Of a stretch of 64,000 nt of DNA, positions 1-11,836 are shown piece by piece. The stretch is taken from positions 452,402-516,401 of the forward strand of contig JAHEWK010000027.1 in NCBI GenBank assembly GCA_020740775.1. The letters run 5' to 3'. This DNA comes from Ilyonectria destructans. Lineage: Eukaryota; Ascomycota; Sordariomycetes; Hypocreales; Nectriaceae. The notes under the pieces were generated by a model that was given only the letters and a program-made list of their open reading frames with translations, was not told the DNA's origin and searched no databases. Numbering within the stretch: position 1 is the first letter of the stretch; every line of letters starts with the position of its first letter. Position numbers and translations under genes: made by a program.

Positions 1-3000
1 CCGCTGGAGAGAGGAGCATGAGGCGAGCCGTTTGGCGAAAATGGGCAGAAGCCCGCTTAGCATCAGCAAGTAACGGCTGGACAATGCTAACGACCATGTG
101 TAGAAGTCCGCAATTAACCATTACACAACCATCAACCAACCAACCACAGGGAAGTCATTACATGGTTGCCAACTTGCAGCTGGCAGCCTATAGGCAGTCG
201 ACAATGAACGAGATAACAACTGGCACGAAAGCATATGCTGTACTGTATAGGGCAAACACAGGGCGAGACAAGATCCACACGAGACGGTTGGCGTTTACTG
301 GATTGACGTTCAATTGACTGACGGCCAATTGACTGATGTCCACTTGACGTTTACTTTGTTGGCACTGGACAGCACTTCACTTGTGCCAGCATCATTGGCG
401 TCAGGGCTGAGAGCAACCTCAACAGACGAGTTCCAAACACTTTCTCGTCAGCTGCTCCTTGTCTTGGAAGTGGACGAGCAGGAAGCCCAAGCGCTGAACA
501 TATTTGCTATGCCCAACAGTCGCCTTCCATAAGAAACTGCCATGCGAATGACTTACTATTAAAAAAAATATCTGGTGCCGTTTAGTATGAGGTTGCGGAT
601 ACGCCGAGCCCTCTATAGTATCGCTACGGTGATGTGAAGAAGAGAGAAGTTCTTTTTGATTCTTTAAGACACCCTCTTCGCTGAGCTTGGTCAACTCTTT
701 GCCATTTTTCGCATTCCGCCGTTGATGTCTGTAGAGACAATACCAAGGGCTAACCTGGTACACCTCATGTTCTTTTCTAGCCGTCTGCCGCATTGCAACG
801 GAGTCCATGTGGGAGACTCTTCAGCAGCGGCTCGATGCCATGGACGCTCTAGCAATCTACACAATTGAAGGTGTGTATGTCGCCCACGTCAACGTCTCGT
901 TGCATACCGCCGATAAGGCCAGGCAGAGCAACCCTATCACGAGACGTGTCGATCAGGACAGTAATCCCCGTTTTGAACCGACCACAAACAACCTCAGCGA
1001 GCACTTTCCCTATTCATGCACAGCGATGCACGTGGCTAACATCGATGGTTCAAGCAGACAATCCGCCTTGACAGTCCAGTGCAGTCGGTGCGCATTAGGT
1101 GTTCGTTGTCAGCGTGCACAGGTGATTGCAGATGACTGCATCGCACACTGCCCAAAGTCTCCTTCCTTTACGTGGTGAGACCTACCTTGTCGTAGACATC
1201 AGGAGCTTGACCTCGAGAACTCCGCTTCACGGCACTGCACTGCCATGCTACCGTACTATCGTCCTCTGATCCGGCTTCAGTCGGCATCCAAAAGGCGGGG
1301 GGAGCGAGCGAGCGCGACAGGGCGCGGTTAGGATGATGGAACGAACGTTCTCGCTGACAAGCATCCCCGGAAGTGAGAGTTCGAAACTGGAAGAATAGTT
1401 TACATACCACTCAGCGAGGTGCTGTATTCTCATGTGCTTACCGTTTCCGTACAGCTAGATAGCCGTTGCCACAAACCTACACCAACCACATTTCGGCGCG
1501 CTAGATGTCGCGCAGTCTTACCTCGGGAGACGGAAGTATCATCCAGTTATGCCTACGATGGGGCAGTTTTAATGGCAGCCGTTGACTAGTCAATCAATGT
1601 CTTTCCTACCCTTGAGAGCGGGTTTGACGGCGAGGTAAATGGGATGAGCTGTTGCGTCAGTTGCACCACTTACAAGGACAGGTCGAACGTGTTAGCAGCG
1701 AGACTTTCGCATTAGAGATGTCGACAAAGATGGTCTTGGCAGCAGAAGACTGCACAGCGAAGACAACAGCGCAAAAGGACAAAAGAAGCGACGAGTCAAC
1801 ACCAAGAGCATTGGTAACAGGATTGCAACCAATGGGAAACCCGCAAAGAATGTGTGAACGGTGAAAGCACCCATAAGGAGAAAGAGAGAACCATAGCAAA
1901 GACGACAGAAACGGACGCACGGACAGCGAGATACGAGAGAGAGAAAAATTGAAAAGGGAAAAAACTGTCGGAGAGGGCGAGAATTGTAAGCGATCAGGGG
2001 ATATGCGACGGGACCATCGGTATCGGGAAAAGGAAACAAGGGCACCACAGAGAGAAAGGAAAACGGAAGGCTAGTAGCAGAAGTGACGGTAGCAAGCACC
2101 CAGTAAGAAACAGGCATCGGAAATGCCAGCAAAAAATACAATAGCCGCAGGAGATCAGCGCGAAAAGGGACCGAACACTCCGAACAGAGCTCGGCAGCTC
2201 AGACTTGAGCACAAACCTCCAAGCACGGGGCAAAAGTAGGACATCTTGCCTGTATGAAGATAAGTGGTGATCGGGACGATGCACACAGATATAGCAAGGC
2301 AAAACTTTGGGATGACTCAGCTAGTAGTGTCGGCCATAAGGAACAAGGGTGGAAGGTTAAAGATGGAAACACATTGACGGATTTCCGCAGCTGCAAATGG
2401 TGGCAAGCCGCATCGGGGTCTCAATGCAGCAAGAGACGTGCAGAGAGCGGGCATGTCGGCTGGTTGGAGGAAGTGCGGAGGATAGCTGGGTCGGGACGAG
2501 TGAAATCGTTTAGTGTATCAGTGATCGGCCATTCACCGGAGAGAGATGCCAGTCTCGAACTTTTCAGCCGTTCTTCATTTCAGAAAGGGAAGGGAGAAAG
2601 GCTTCTCAATGCTCCTTTCTACTCACCAGCGCTGCCGAACGAAGAAGCCAAGACATAGGCCAGTATTGACCGTTCTTAGTTAGATATCGTTGCTTTGCCG
2701 TCGTTTTATCATCACGTAGATCATTGTAGACGCGCAGAGCTGGGCTGTACTGGAGTGAGCTGATGCCAAGTGAAGCCGTCGTTGTTTTGTCACCTGTCTG
2801 GCATGCACTTGGCTCCCGCTCCCTCACCGCGTCCGAAGCAGACAAACACGAAGCTTCTCACTCCTGGCCAAAGCCATCTCAACACAAGCATAGGCTGGCC
2901 GTCTTGCTCAAGCGCTTTGCCTGTCTCTGCCGTTATGGTACGTGTTCCACTCTGCCTTTGCAGCGTGTAAGTGAGCGATGTTGACTGTACCGACCCTTCT

Positions 3001-3784
3001 CGGTCGAGACCAAGAGTCCTGACATCGTCCAGCGACTAGCAAGAACGGAAAGACTGGACCAAGCAGCTTATCGCCCGCTCCACCTCAGAGGGGCCAGGAC
3101 TCGGGTCCTCAACTGACGGACCCTATCGTTTCCCATGTTGCTGCCGCACTCAACCGGCTATGCGTTTCTCTGCAATCTCTGCAAAGGAGATTTGCCTAAA
3201 GAGTTGCACGCGGGTTGAAGGGGTATGCTTTGCAGATACTCAAGCGCACAATCGAAGGCGTCAAGGCGTCCTAATTTGGCGAGCCTGTTGCGGGATCGAG
3301 GTCGACAAAGACTCGGGGCACATCGCGATTATGTCTTGATTCCGAAAATGCCGTCTCTTCTCCACAATCGTCTCTATCCAGGGTCGTCTTCGCCCAAGGG
3401 AAGCTCTGCACCAACGGTGTCATCACCCCTCGACCGACTGCACCGGACTTCTGCACCTTCACACGCATCTTCGGCTGGCTTTCTGACACGAGAGATAGCA
3501 GAGACGCAGAAACGGGGCGCAAAGTGAGAGGGCCGCAAAGAGAAGTGTGAGCTGCATCCCATAATAGCTAAGGCAATGCCCTAGTCGACAAGGACGGTGT
3601 GTTTCCACATTGGTGTTTGTAGTCCAGAGAAGACATCGGCAGAGTAATGTGGCGATGCTTGGTGTCTTTGGCCCTATGAGCCCTGTTCTCTCGAGCGATG
3701 TCGAGTTCGTTTGCTCGTTCTTTCGTCCCACAAGCCTGTTCAACTCTGTCAAAACGAGCTCTTGCCATGCGGGCCAAGGTGACA

Positions 3785-4150
3785 CCGTGATCAGAGGAGA
3801 GGAGAGGAGAGGAGAGGAGCGGAGATGAGATTAGGGCAGAGGATAGAGAGGATGAGGCTTCGACTTCCATATGTCTCTTTCATTCTATTGCTTGCTCGTA
3901 TATTCTAGGACTTCTCTTCGCTTCTTCTCTGCTGTCTCTTCTCTTCTCTGCCCCAGTCTTCGGCTTCGCTACTACTTCTCTTCTCTTCTAGCTTCCTCTT
4001 CTTGCTTATCATCTTCTCTTCTCGTCGCTCCTTCTCTCTTCTCGCTTCTTTTCTCTTCTCTTCTCTTCCTTCCTCTCCCTTCCTTCTTCTTTATCTCTTC
4101 TCTTCTCTTCTCTGTCTTTTCACTTCTTTCGCTTCACTTCTTCTCTCTTT
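3785..4150. repeat. GAGGA tract followed by CT-rich polypyrimidine tract
   Basis: A short GAGGAGAG run at about 3,797-3,825 is followed by almost 280 bases of nearly pure C/T on the plus strand, mainly variants of CTTCTCTT. The change from purine to pyrimidine on one strand makes the two blocks partly complementary. No coding role is likely. Confidence 0.8.
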
Positions 4151-4671
4151 GTGATAAATGGGAACCAGAGACAAAAGATGGGTAGTGAAAATGGGACCCT
4201 GTGTGTCGCAGACGTTCTTTGCCCAGCTATCGAGCAAGTGGTCTGGGTGGTGGTCAGCGGGGTCCGCAGCGAATCGCAGATTGCGGTCCGGCAGCGCACG
4301 ACCTAAAGTCCTCGCCTTGTCAGCTCTGACGAGTCGACATAGACCCTGCCGGAGAGAGCAGGCCATGCGACCCCGCGAAAGTAGCCGGCGTGTTTCTCTC
4401 GATCCGTCAAGACAAGCACATGTCCGATGCGTAGCGGACGATGTTTGCCGTTGTCATTGGCAGGCCCACTAGTCCCGCTAGCCGCAGCCCGATGACAGGC
4501 TGAACAGATTACTTTGAGAAAGTGTAGATCGCAGCGCCAAGATTTGTGCGATGATTCTGTTCATCAACTGTCGGATCGGCTAGACGGTCGTTGTGTCCCT
4601 GATCTATCATTCTTTAGTGTTGGGGATTTCATCCCCATCTCTCTCGTCTTTTTTTGTCATTTCCCTTGTTG

Positions 4672-4800
4672 CTTTTTCTTCTTTTTCTTCTTCTTCTTCT
4701 TCTTCTTCTTCTTCTTCTTCTTCTTCTTCTTTTTCTTCTTCTTTTTCTTCTTCTCCTTTTCTTCTTCTTTTCTTCTCCTTTTCTTTTCTTCCATTTTTGC
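4672..4800. repeat. (CTT)n microsatellite
   Basis: An uninterrupted CTT trinucleotide array at about 4,684-4,730 grades into imperfect CTT/CTTTT repeats. ORFs across it encode only poly-Phe or poly-Ser on plus and poly-Lys or poly-Arg on minus, and are artefacts. Confidence 0.9.
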
Positions 4801-5469
4801 TCTTTTTCTTTTGTTTCGTGAAGCAATTCTTCTTTCACTCACCCACCCCTATCTTTGTTGCGCAACACCGTCCAGTACTATGGAGCATGCGAACGAGCGC
4901 TGTCGAGCAACAAGCCCAGCGGCAGGCGTCCACGAAGGCAACGTGGACCTGGCTAGTCTCCTCGACTGAGAAGAGCCTCAGCCTGGAGAACCCTGCCCGT
5001 CATCCCCCGTATTGCCATGTGCCCAGCTAGCAAACATGCCGAGATTGAGGCCGGCGCGTTCAAAAAGAAAAGAAAAAGTGCTGTAGAGCCTGCCGTGAAC
5101 GCACCTCCCTAGAGGCGGACCGTTGTGCGGCAGTTGCATCACTCAAGCATATGCGAAGACGATTCGCGGACTCTTTGGGGTCGGGTCATGTTGCGTTACG
5201 CTGCAATCCAGTTACGGATTCTTCCGTAGCCGCCAACATACTTACTATTAGTATAATCAGGACAACTGGGCATCAGTGTAGACAACGTACCATGTTTCAT
5301 GTAGGCTTTGTATCGCAGAAGAGCCACTTTCTAGGGAGCTGAGGAGCTGAGGTAGATTGAGGTTGAAGAGCATGGCGGGGAGTTTGGGGGCGGGTGGTCA
5401 TATCAATCGCCAAGCGGAGCGGAACGAACCAACATCCGGGCAGAGTCGGCAGCCGGCAGCTGAATCCGC

Positions 5470-6050
5470 GCAGGGACATATCAATCAATCAAAAGAAAAA
5501 CCCCGAAAAAAGAAACTAGCAACTCAGGAAAAGCCAGAAGCTAGAACGCCTGTACCCAGAAAAAAGAGAAAAAAGAGAATTAAAACGCCAGAACGCCAGA
5601 ACGCCAGGGAATAAGAAATCAGAAACCCGGAAAAAGCAAACGAAGTGTCAAGAAAACGCCAGAGCCAGAAAGCAACAAACCCCAACGCCAGTAAGCCACC
5701 CAGAACGCCAAAAACCAGAACACTGATAAACAAAATGCAAGCAAACGCCGAGGAACGCCGAGAAATCAGAATACCAACAGCAAAAAGCAAGAAACCAGGA
5801 GATGCAGAAACCAGTAGAACGCCAGGGAACGCCAAAAACCCAAAACGCCGGTAACGAGAAAGCAGCAAACCCAAAAGAAGAACGCCCAGGAACGCCAGTA
5901 ACGCCAGTAAACGCCAGTAAACGCCCGTAGAAGAAGATTGGGAAAGAAAAAATCGCCGGGAACACCTTGAACAGCAAAAGAAGAGAACAAAGCAACAAGA
6001 AAGAAACCAGCAGCAGGGACGAGAGCAACAGAAAGCCAGCCGAATAAACA
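5470..6050. repeat. Degenerate AACGCCAG-type minisatellite in A-rich DNA
   Basis: The plus strand is A-rich and carries dozens of copies of ACGCCAG or AACGCC at irregular spacing, for example around 5,585-5,605 and 5,890-5,930. The longest ORF here (5,524-6,135, minus) simply translates this repeat and has no supported function. Confidence 0.75.
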
Positions 6051-6457
6051 CTAGAAATGTAAGTATTAATCGCAGGAATATCGGTGGTGAAAGCACAGCA
6101 CTACAATAGAGAGTCAGTAACCTAGACTTGGGCACGAACCTGTTAGCGCTGAGCGAAGGCGCATTACCCCTGGCTTATAGACGGTGGTGACCGGCGCAAT
6201 TCTCGGACATCAAGGCAAGAGTTAGGGATAGCTCCGGAGCGCTGTCAGTGTCGTTCAGGATGAAGAAAGGTGGGAGATGAGAAGGAAAGGGGAGCAACTG
6301 ACGACTGTAGCAGCGAGTTGGTGATGGATCGTATGTAGAGCCTCCAATACTGTTAAGCTCTGTACGAAACGGAAACAGCTTAGTGCAAAGGCCCTCTGGG
6401 GTGTGTCCCCCCGGGCGAATAAAAACCAACCTAGTCATGTTAAGGTTTCTTCAGCCA

Positions 6458-6515
6458 GCTCCGGCTCGGTCCAGTCCAGTTCGGTCCAGTCCAGTTCGGT
6501 CCAGTCCTGTCCTGC
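6458..6515 (+). repeat. Tandem 15-bp repeat TTCGGTCCAGTCCAG
   Basis: About three and a half copies of a 15-bp unit built on GGTCCAGTCC stand in tandem. A related GTCCAGTCCTGTCC run lies at about 9,145-9,165, inside a likely intron of the patatin gene. Confidence 0.8.
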
Positions 6516-7154
6516 TCGCACACTCGACAAAACGTTCTAACTCTTCTCCGTCAAGGCCCAAGCCAGTAGCGACTGACAACAGCGAAAATAGTAGAAACGA
6601 CGGACCAAGAAGTTCATCCGCTTTCTCGGCCTCATTCCTTGCTGCGAGTCCGTTCAGCATCTTTTCTTCTTATGTGCAAGGTGACTTCTCAAGCTTCCTG
6701 TTGAGCGCAGCATACTCGAGTACGGCAAGGGTCCTTCTTTGATTTGTGTGAAGGGGAATCGCCCTAGGCACAAGGAGTGTGACTGCCGAGCAAGCGCGCT
6801 AGGCGTATTAGCTGAGGGGACAGAGAAGTAGGAGGCATGGCCCAAGCTCGGAGAGTGTACTATACCTGCAGCACCGCTTGGATGAATGCTAAAGAGGCAG
6901 ACCTTCGGGTTGCTGTTTAGTTGCAGCATCATCCTGCACAATGCGATGCGAGTGCTCCTGTTAGATAGATGTTGGTGTGGCTCGACGAGGTGGGCTTTTT
7001 CGCTCTTTATAGCCGCGAGTCGAGGAGGATTTACTGCAGAGCATGGCAAGTTTAGTCTTCAAGGTTCCAGATGTCACAAAGCCGATGTCTTTGCCTTATT
7101 TTGATGCCTTGTCCGGGCTTTCCAGGAACAGTCAAGCAGATGAGATACTTTCCG

Positions 7155-7275
7155 CACCGTTCAGCGTTCTACCTTCCGCATGCCGCTAGCGACCGAGATT
7201 GCTTGTTCACGCAATGAACTAGACGTCGGGCACACGACACCTGGCATGAAACACTGGGCGTAAAATGCTAGAGGT
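7155..7275. repeat. Fragment of dispersed repeat DR1
   Basis: This block matches the 34,560-34,660 part of the long DR1 copy. Both contain a segment reading ACTGCTTGTT or ATTGCTTGTT, then GAACTAGAC, then a CATGAAAC and CTGGGC stretch. It sits directly before the tetranucleotide array at 7,283. Confidence 0.6.
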
Positions 7276-7282
7276 CGAGGTA

Positions 7283-7675
7283 TGTATGTATGTATGTATG
7301 TATGTATGTATGTATGTATGTATGTATGTGTGTATGTGTGTATGTGTGTATGTATGTATGTATGTATGTGTGTATGTGTGTATGTGTGTATGTGTGTATG
7401 TGTGTATGTGTGTATGTGTGTATGTGTGTATGTGTGTATGTGTGTATGTGTGTATGTGTGTATGTGTGTATGTGTGTATGTGTGTATGTGTGTATGTGTG
7501 TATGTGTGTATGTGTGTATGTGTGTATGTGTGTATGTGTGTATGTGTGTATGTGTGTATGTGTGTATGTGTGTATGTGTGTATGTGTGTATGTGTGTATG
7601 TGTGTATGTGTGTATGTGTGTATGTATGCGTGTATGTGTGTGGGTATGTATGTATGTATGCGTGTATGTGTGTGT
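7283..7675 (+). repeat. (TGTA)n and (TGTATGTG)n microsatellite
   Basis: An array of TGTA tetranucleotides passes into an 8-bp TGTATGTG unit repeated about 30 times with few interruptions. Every reading frame stays open through it, which explains ORFs of up to 300 codons on both strands. None should be taken as a gene. Confidence 0.95.
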
Positions 7676-7689
7676 GGGGGTATGTATGT

Positions 7690-8060
7690 GTGTTCGCTTG
7701 GTGTGTCGCTTGGTGTGTTGGTGTGTCGCTTGGTGTGTCGCTTGGTGTGTCGCTTGGTGTGTTGGTGTGTCGCTTGGTGTGTCGCTTGGTGTGTCGCTTG
7801 GTGTGTCGTTAGATGGGTGACGTGTCGTTTGGTGTGTCGCTTGGTGTGTCGCTTGGTGCGTGTCGTGTCGCTTGGTGTGTGTCGCTTGGTGTGTCGCTTG
7901 GTGCGTGTCGTGTCGCTTCGGTGTCGCTTGGTGGGTATGTATGTGTGTTCGCTTGGTGCGTGTCGCTTGGTGTGTCGCTTGGTGTGTGTCGCTTGGTGCG
8001 TGAGTGGGGGTATGTATGTGTGTATGTATGTGTGTTCGCTTGGTGTGTCGCTGAGTGTGT
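7690..8060 (+). repeat. 12-bp GTGTGTCGCTTG tandem array
   Basis: The 12-bp unit GTGTGTCGCTTG and variants such as GTGCGTGTCGCTTG are repeated about 25 times. The same word, or its CGTTTG form, recurs in DR1 copies at 18,180-18,230, 20,400-20,430, 35,330-35,420 and, on the other strand, at 25,510-25,585. It is therefore part of one dispersed repeat family, not an isolated satellite. Confidence 0.85.
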
Positions 8061-8175
8061 GTTCGTCGTCCGTTGTCCGTCGTTCCCCACCTGTCGAGAA
8101 CATGGGGTCACACAAGGACACTCATGCAACGACGGCACACTAACACAAATCCGGGCCCACGGCAAGGACCTGAGC
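8055..8175. repeat. DR1 module
   Basis: The block runs from CGTCCGTTGTCCGTCGTTCC through a CGAGAACATG segment to TCCGGGCCCAC. It matches 35,425-35,550 and 21,500-21,640 and joins the 12-bp array to the 3' end of the left patatin gene. Confidence 0.6.
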
Positions 8176-10427
8176 CCGATCCTCGGAACTGCATACCCCG
8201 CCGGCTCGGAATGGCGTCTAGCTCAAAGTAGAACAGGCTGGCGACGATGCGTTTCGCCAGTGCGTCCTGAAGCAGTCGGTCCTGGTGTACGGAGCGTTTT
8301 AACCGCGGCACCGACCCCGCGTCGTCCAGGGGGGCTGCGGGGCCCAGGACGTCGGCGTCGAGGCGGATGCACCTAAGACCGGGGATGTCTTGGTGGACCT
8401 GTCAAAGTCGTCCATGGTCTTCTTGCCGCTTAGAAGCGACATGTATGCCCGGAACAGGCGGTAGAGAAAGTGCCTCTTGAAGAAGCCTGGTCTCTTGCCT
8501 GGCACGCGTTCACGACTTGCGCGCTCGATGCCAGTTGCGAGACTGATCAGGTACTGGGGGAGGGATTTGGCCGGGTACAAGCTACGCAATTCTGAGAGGG
8601 CCAAGTTTATTGGATTATTCTGTATGACGCCGGCATCCTGGAGCAGGCCTACGCCGTTGATGTGCATGGGGGCAAAGTAACTTCTGGTGGGTTAGCTGAG
8701 GATCACGGGAGACGTTTGCCGCAAGAGAGATTGTAATGGAAGAGGGTGGTAGAGAGAGCTATATTAATGTTAATTAATGTTAATTCAATAGGTTCAATTG
8801 CACATATAAAATAAATAATAGGGGAGGTCTACGCGCGTCGTAGCCTGTCTCGGTTAGCGAGGAGACTCTTGCTGGCTGGGAGGGGAGGCGTACGACGGAG
8901 CTGTCATGCTAGTGGTGGCATCGAAGATGGCCTTGAGCGTCACCTCCAGCGGCAGACTGTCGTAGAGGGCGTTGTTGACGACAGTCCACAGCTGGGAGAT
9001 GCCGGGGCAGTCCAGCCAGCTGGCCACGACGGAAGACTGTTGTGGCAAAGGCCTCGAATGCCTTGCTGCACTTGGCTGCTGTCCAACCGTTGAGGAACAG
9101 GGTGGAGAGGGCGAGGGCGCCTGCCATGTCAGTACGGTCTAGTTCCTGTCCAGTCCTGTCCTGTCTTGTCTTGCCACAGCTGCTCGTCGTTGGGGGATAG
9201 CGGGAAAGGGAAACGTGGGGAAGAAGAGGGACGTACCGGCACAAACTCCGGCGCATAGCTGGAAGTGCTCCTCTTCCAGGAGCTCGAGGATTGTGGTGGG
9301 AATGATGCCTCGAACACCGCCGCCGTCGATGCACAGCACCCCCACACCGGCGGTGGGAGGCCGTACACGCATGTGCAATCCTGCGTAGGCTCCGCACAGG
9401 AAGCAAGGGGGGGGCGGCGAAGAACCGGGGTCCCTCCTCCGAGGCATGGCCGAAGACTCGGACGCAGTGCTCGCAGATGCTGTGGCCGCAGCGGAGCTCG
9501 TACTGAGGGACTCTTCGGATACAGAGCAGACACGTGTTTCTTGTCCCGAGAGAGAGCCATTGATCCTGATACTTACGGTAAGATTTGGCGTGCAGTGCGA
9601 CTGCTGGTTCTCCGGAGCGATGCAGTTCCTCTATCCTTGCTACGATCGACTCGAGGAAGGTGTCAGAGTCTGGGCTATTAGATGGTGGTCAACGCAGAGG
9701 GCCAGAGCAGCCAGCTGCCGGAGGAGCCCTCAAGCACCCTTCGAACCTCTTCCTCGCTCACTTTGTGGCCAATGAGGATGACCAAGAGTTCGGGAGCCAG
9801 CCGGGACCTGTCCCGGGTCGAAAGAGCAGAACGCCAGGCAGCAAACTGCTGCATGAGCAGAGCCAGACACTGTCGGCTCGAGCACGGGAAGCAGATGACG
9901 TCGATGTAGGGAAAAAGTATTTGAATGTGAGCGTTGGCTCGCGCCAGGTGTGGCTCGAGCGAAATGACGTTTCGCTCATGATGGAACAGCATCGGCGGGG
10001 AGGGGTGGACAGTGCCGCAAGCCGCAGCTGCGGAACGCTTCCGGGTGCCTCTTTGCTGTCGGAGAGGCCTGCAGGTGTGCGGCAGCTGGCTGACCAGAGC
10101 CTTGAGCCTCCCGCTCTGCCGAACAAGCAGGCGGTCCTTATCCTGCCTTCTGACTCTAGTCCATTCCGTGTGTCCACAGCTCATGGAGCTGATTCTTATA
10201 AACGATGGTCGGGCGGCATGTGCCAAGACATGGGGCGCGACGCCAAACGCCGACTGACTACGGTACGATTGACTCAGTGAGGAAGGCGACCGTTCTTGTG
10301 CCTTGCTTTTACTGAAGTTCGGAGAGCGTCGCTGCGCTAGGATCTGGATGACGGAGTGGAGAGTGCGTACTAAGGCAAGGATCAATGTGTAGCTAGCTCT
10401 GACTGTCAAATAGTACGTGATCCCCAT
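8108..10427 (-). pseudogene. Patatin-like phospholipase family protein, probably disrupted
   Basis: Reading leftward from ATG at 10,427, the first 249 codons (to 9,678) contain an IDVICFP-type segment that I associate with the N-terminus of large fungal patatin-like proteins. A CGHSICEHC cysteine/histidine cluster follows near 9,480, then a PPTAGV linker and the patatin oxyanion-hole motif GGGVRG near 9,310. A likely intron starts with GTACGT near 9,235. Further on come NNALYDSLPLE (near 8,970), the DAG-type catalytic Asp motif QDAGVIQNNP and LISLATG (near 8,600-8,640), and a C-terminal block ending at 8,108. Patatin domains hydrolyse lipid acyl esters with a Ser/Asp dyad. No clear GXSXG serine motif is visible, and the frame changes at an eight-G run (9,411-9,418), near 9,050 and near 8,310. 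I read it as a decaying gene; unrecognised introns could explain some of the breaks. Confidence 0.65.
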
Positions 10428-10550
10428 TGAGTCTCCTTTTCTTTGGTTGGAATGGCGAACAGAAGCTTTCTTGCATTGAGTTCCATTGCGGATGATGCAT
10501 CAACATCGGTGTCCTACCATTTCCGAGGCACACTACGTGTACGTCCCCCG

Positions 10551-11328
10551 TCAGTGCCTTGCCATCTGATAGCTTTCTTGCTGGATCCTTTCGCTCTCCG
10601 GAAGCATCCTATACGCAGCCCAGAAGGACGAACCCGGAAGCGTAGTCTGATCGACTTCGCGGAGACGGAGCTCAAAGAACCCCAGATCAGCAAAAAGGCC
10701 CACCGAAACGTCTTCCTTCTGGAGTAGCGCGGTGAGCCCGCGGCACCTTGTGCACAGCAGTCCATCTGGACTGTCCTGATCCACCAGGTCGAGGACGGGC
10801 CACACGATGTCGCACCGCGCACAGTAGTGTTCAGGATCCGTCGACTTTGGTGTTTCGGCTTCTTTCCGGATTGTGCACAATCTCCACCTGATGGCATGGA
10901 TGGCTGCCGGGTAGTTGATGAAGCAGTACGTGTTGACCATGTCGACCTGATGTCTGCACGAGACAAGTGAGCGAAAGGTAAGCGATAAGTGACTAAAAGA
11001 TGAGCGATAATTGAGTTGTTGGCGAGTGGTGAGTGAGTAATAGGTAAGTGGTGTGTGGGTACTATACAAGGAACATCTGAAATGACATACAGCTCCAGCA
11101 TCCGAGCACTCTCCAGCTCATTGCAGTGGGCTTGGATGCGCCTCACGGACAGCTCTAGATGGTGCGACAGTTCGTGCAATGACAGACTAAATCGCTATTA
11201 GTGAGTGCCTACCGCCACAACTGCCAAACTCACATCTGTCGTTGGGGGAGCAGGTCAACTATAACCACTTGCTCAGCGGTATGGAAAGACCGTGCAACGC
11301 ACCGTAGCAGCCGCTGTGCGGCTTCCAT
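10551..11328 (-). CDS. TFIIE alpha subunit-like protein, short form
   Basis: Three exons on the minus strand: 11,328-11,234, 11,186-11,091 and 10,953-10,551. They join in frame to 197 codons plus a stop. The introns are 47 and 137 bp, begin GTGAGT and GTATGT and end TTTAG and GCAG. Residues 1-80 fit the winged-helix TFE/IIE-alpha domain (VVIVDLL, CNELESARML, YCFINY, AIRWR). Residues 108-134 form the zinc ribbon, CARC then CTRC, a CX2C-X19-CX2C pattern with the PDGLLC signature. In RNA polymerase II initiation, TFIIE alpha recruits and regulates TFIIH. Fungal TFIIE alpha is usually about twice as long with an acidic C-terminal tail; this one stops soon after a short region resembling the IIE-alpha VDxxxLP segment. 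It may be a divergent paralogue, or further exons may be missed. The start was chosen as the first ATG after an upstream in-frame stop. Confidence 0.8.
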
Positions 11329-11836
11329 AACGCCAATCTGCTCCTCGAGGATCCAGGCTTGAGGCGGAGCCGTCTCTATTCATCACACCACGTTCGCTCG
11401 AAAGCAATCGGCTTCTGCGGGATCCATATACACATATAAGTGGTATATTCCAGGCGGCCTCTGCGTTCTCGTTCATGACGGTGGATTTACCGCATACTGT
11501 AGAGGACATGTGTGCCTTGTTCAGACGTGCAGTGGACATGTAGCAGACTGCGTTGGCCAGTACAATAGAACGATGGAACCGTTACATTTGTTTGTGGGTT
11601 GTCCCGAGTCATCTGTGCTGGCTAGTGTATGGTCATTACATCGCACGCCCACTGAAGCGACCTCTAGTTTTCGTCGTCTATTGTCTATTGTCCGCGGTTC
11701 ACCTTCAACCTTTGGCTCCGCCGTGCGCAAGATCCAACCTCAGCAAATACAGTGATACACTCCACTGAGATCACTACATACACTATCCTATACTAGGGAG
11801 GAGGAATGCCTGGTGAGAGCACTGCATTACATCGCA

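Larger units (their letters stand above)
1..7150. other. Gene-poor, low-complexity region
   Basis: I find no ORF with recognisable domains or credible codon structure in this stretch. It holds purine-rich and pyrimidine-rich tracts and degenerate short repeats, which are listed separately. Several ORFs of 100-200 codons exist, but they are read out of these biased tracts on the strand opposite purine runs and so are rich in Phe, Leu and Ser. Two segments, about 2,150-2,420 and 6,095-6,330, share short diverged blocks and may be an old duplication. Confidence 0.6.

Noticed and set aside
1692..2141. 149-codon hydrophobic ORF on minus that looks like a membrane protein
   Set aside because: The opposite strand is purine-rich, so hydrophobicity follows from base composition; no start context or family match.
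4514..5030. ORFs with poly-Phe, poly-Ser or poly-Lys
   Set aside because: They are read out of the (CTT)n array; no non-repeat domain is present.
7690..8060. 12-bp repeat considered as a CRISPR array or as telomeric repeat
   Set aside because: There are no unique spacers, the genome is eukaryotic, and the unit does not match known fungal telomere repeats such as TTAGGG.
7219..8143. ORFs of about 300 codons on both strands, rich in Thr/His or Cys/Val
   Set aside because: They are translations of the TGTA/TGTG and GTGTGTCGCTTG arrays, which lack stops in any frame.
8108..8175. Treating the left patatin 3' end and the DR1 module as a gene fusion
   Set aside because: They overlap only because the repeat abuts the gene; the repeat blocks occur elsewhere without patatin sequence.
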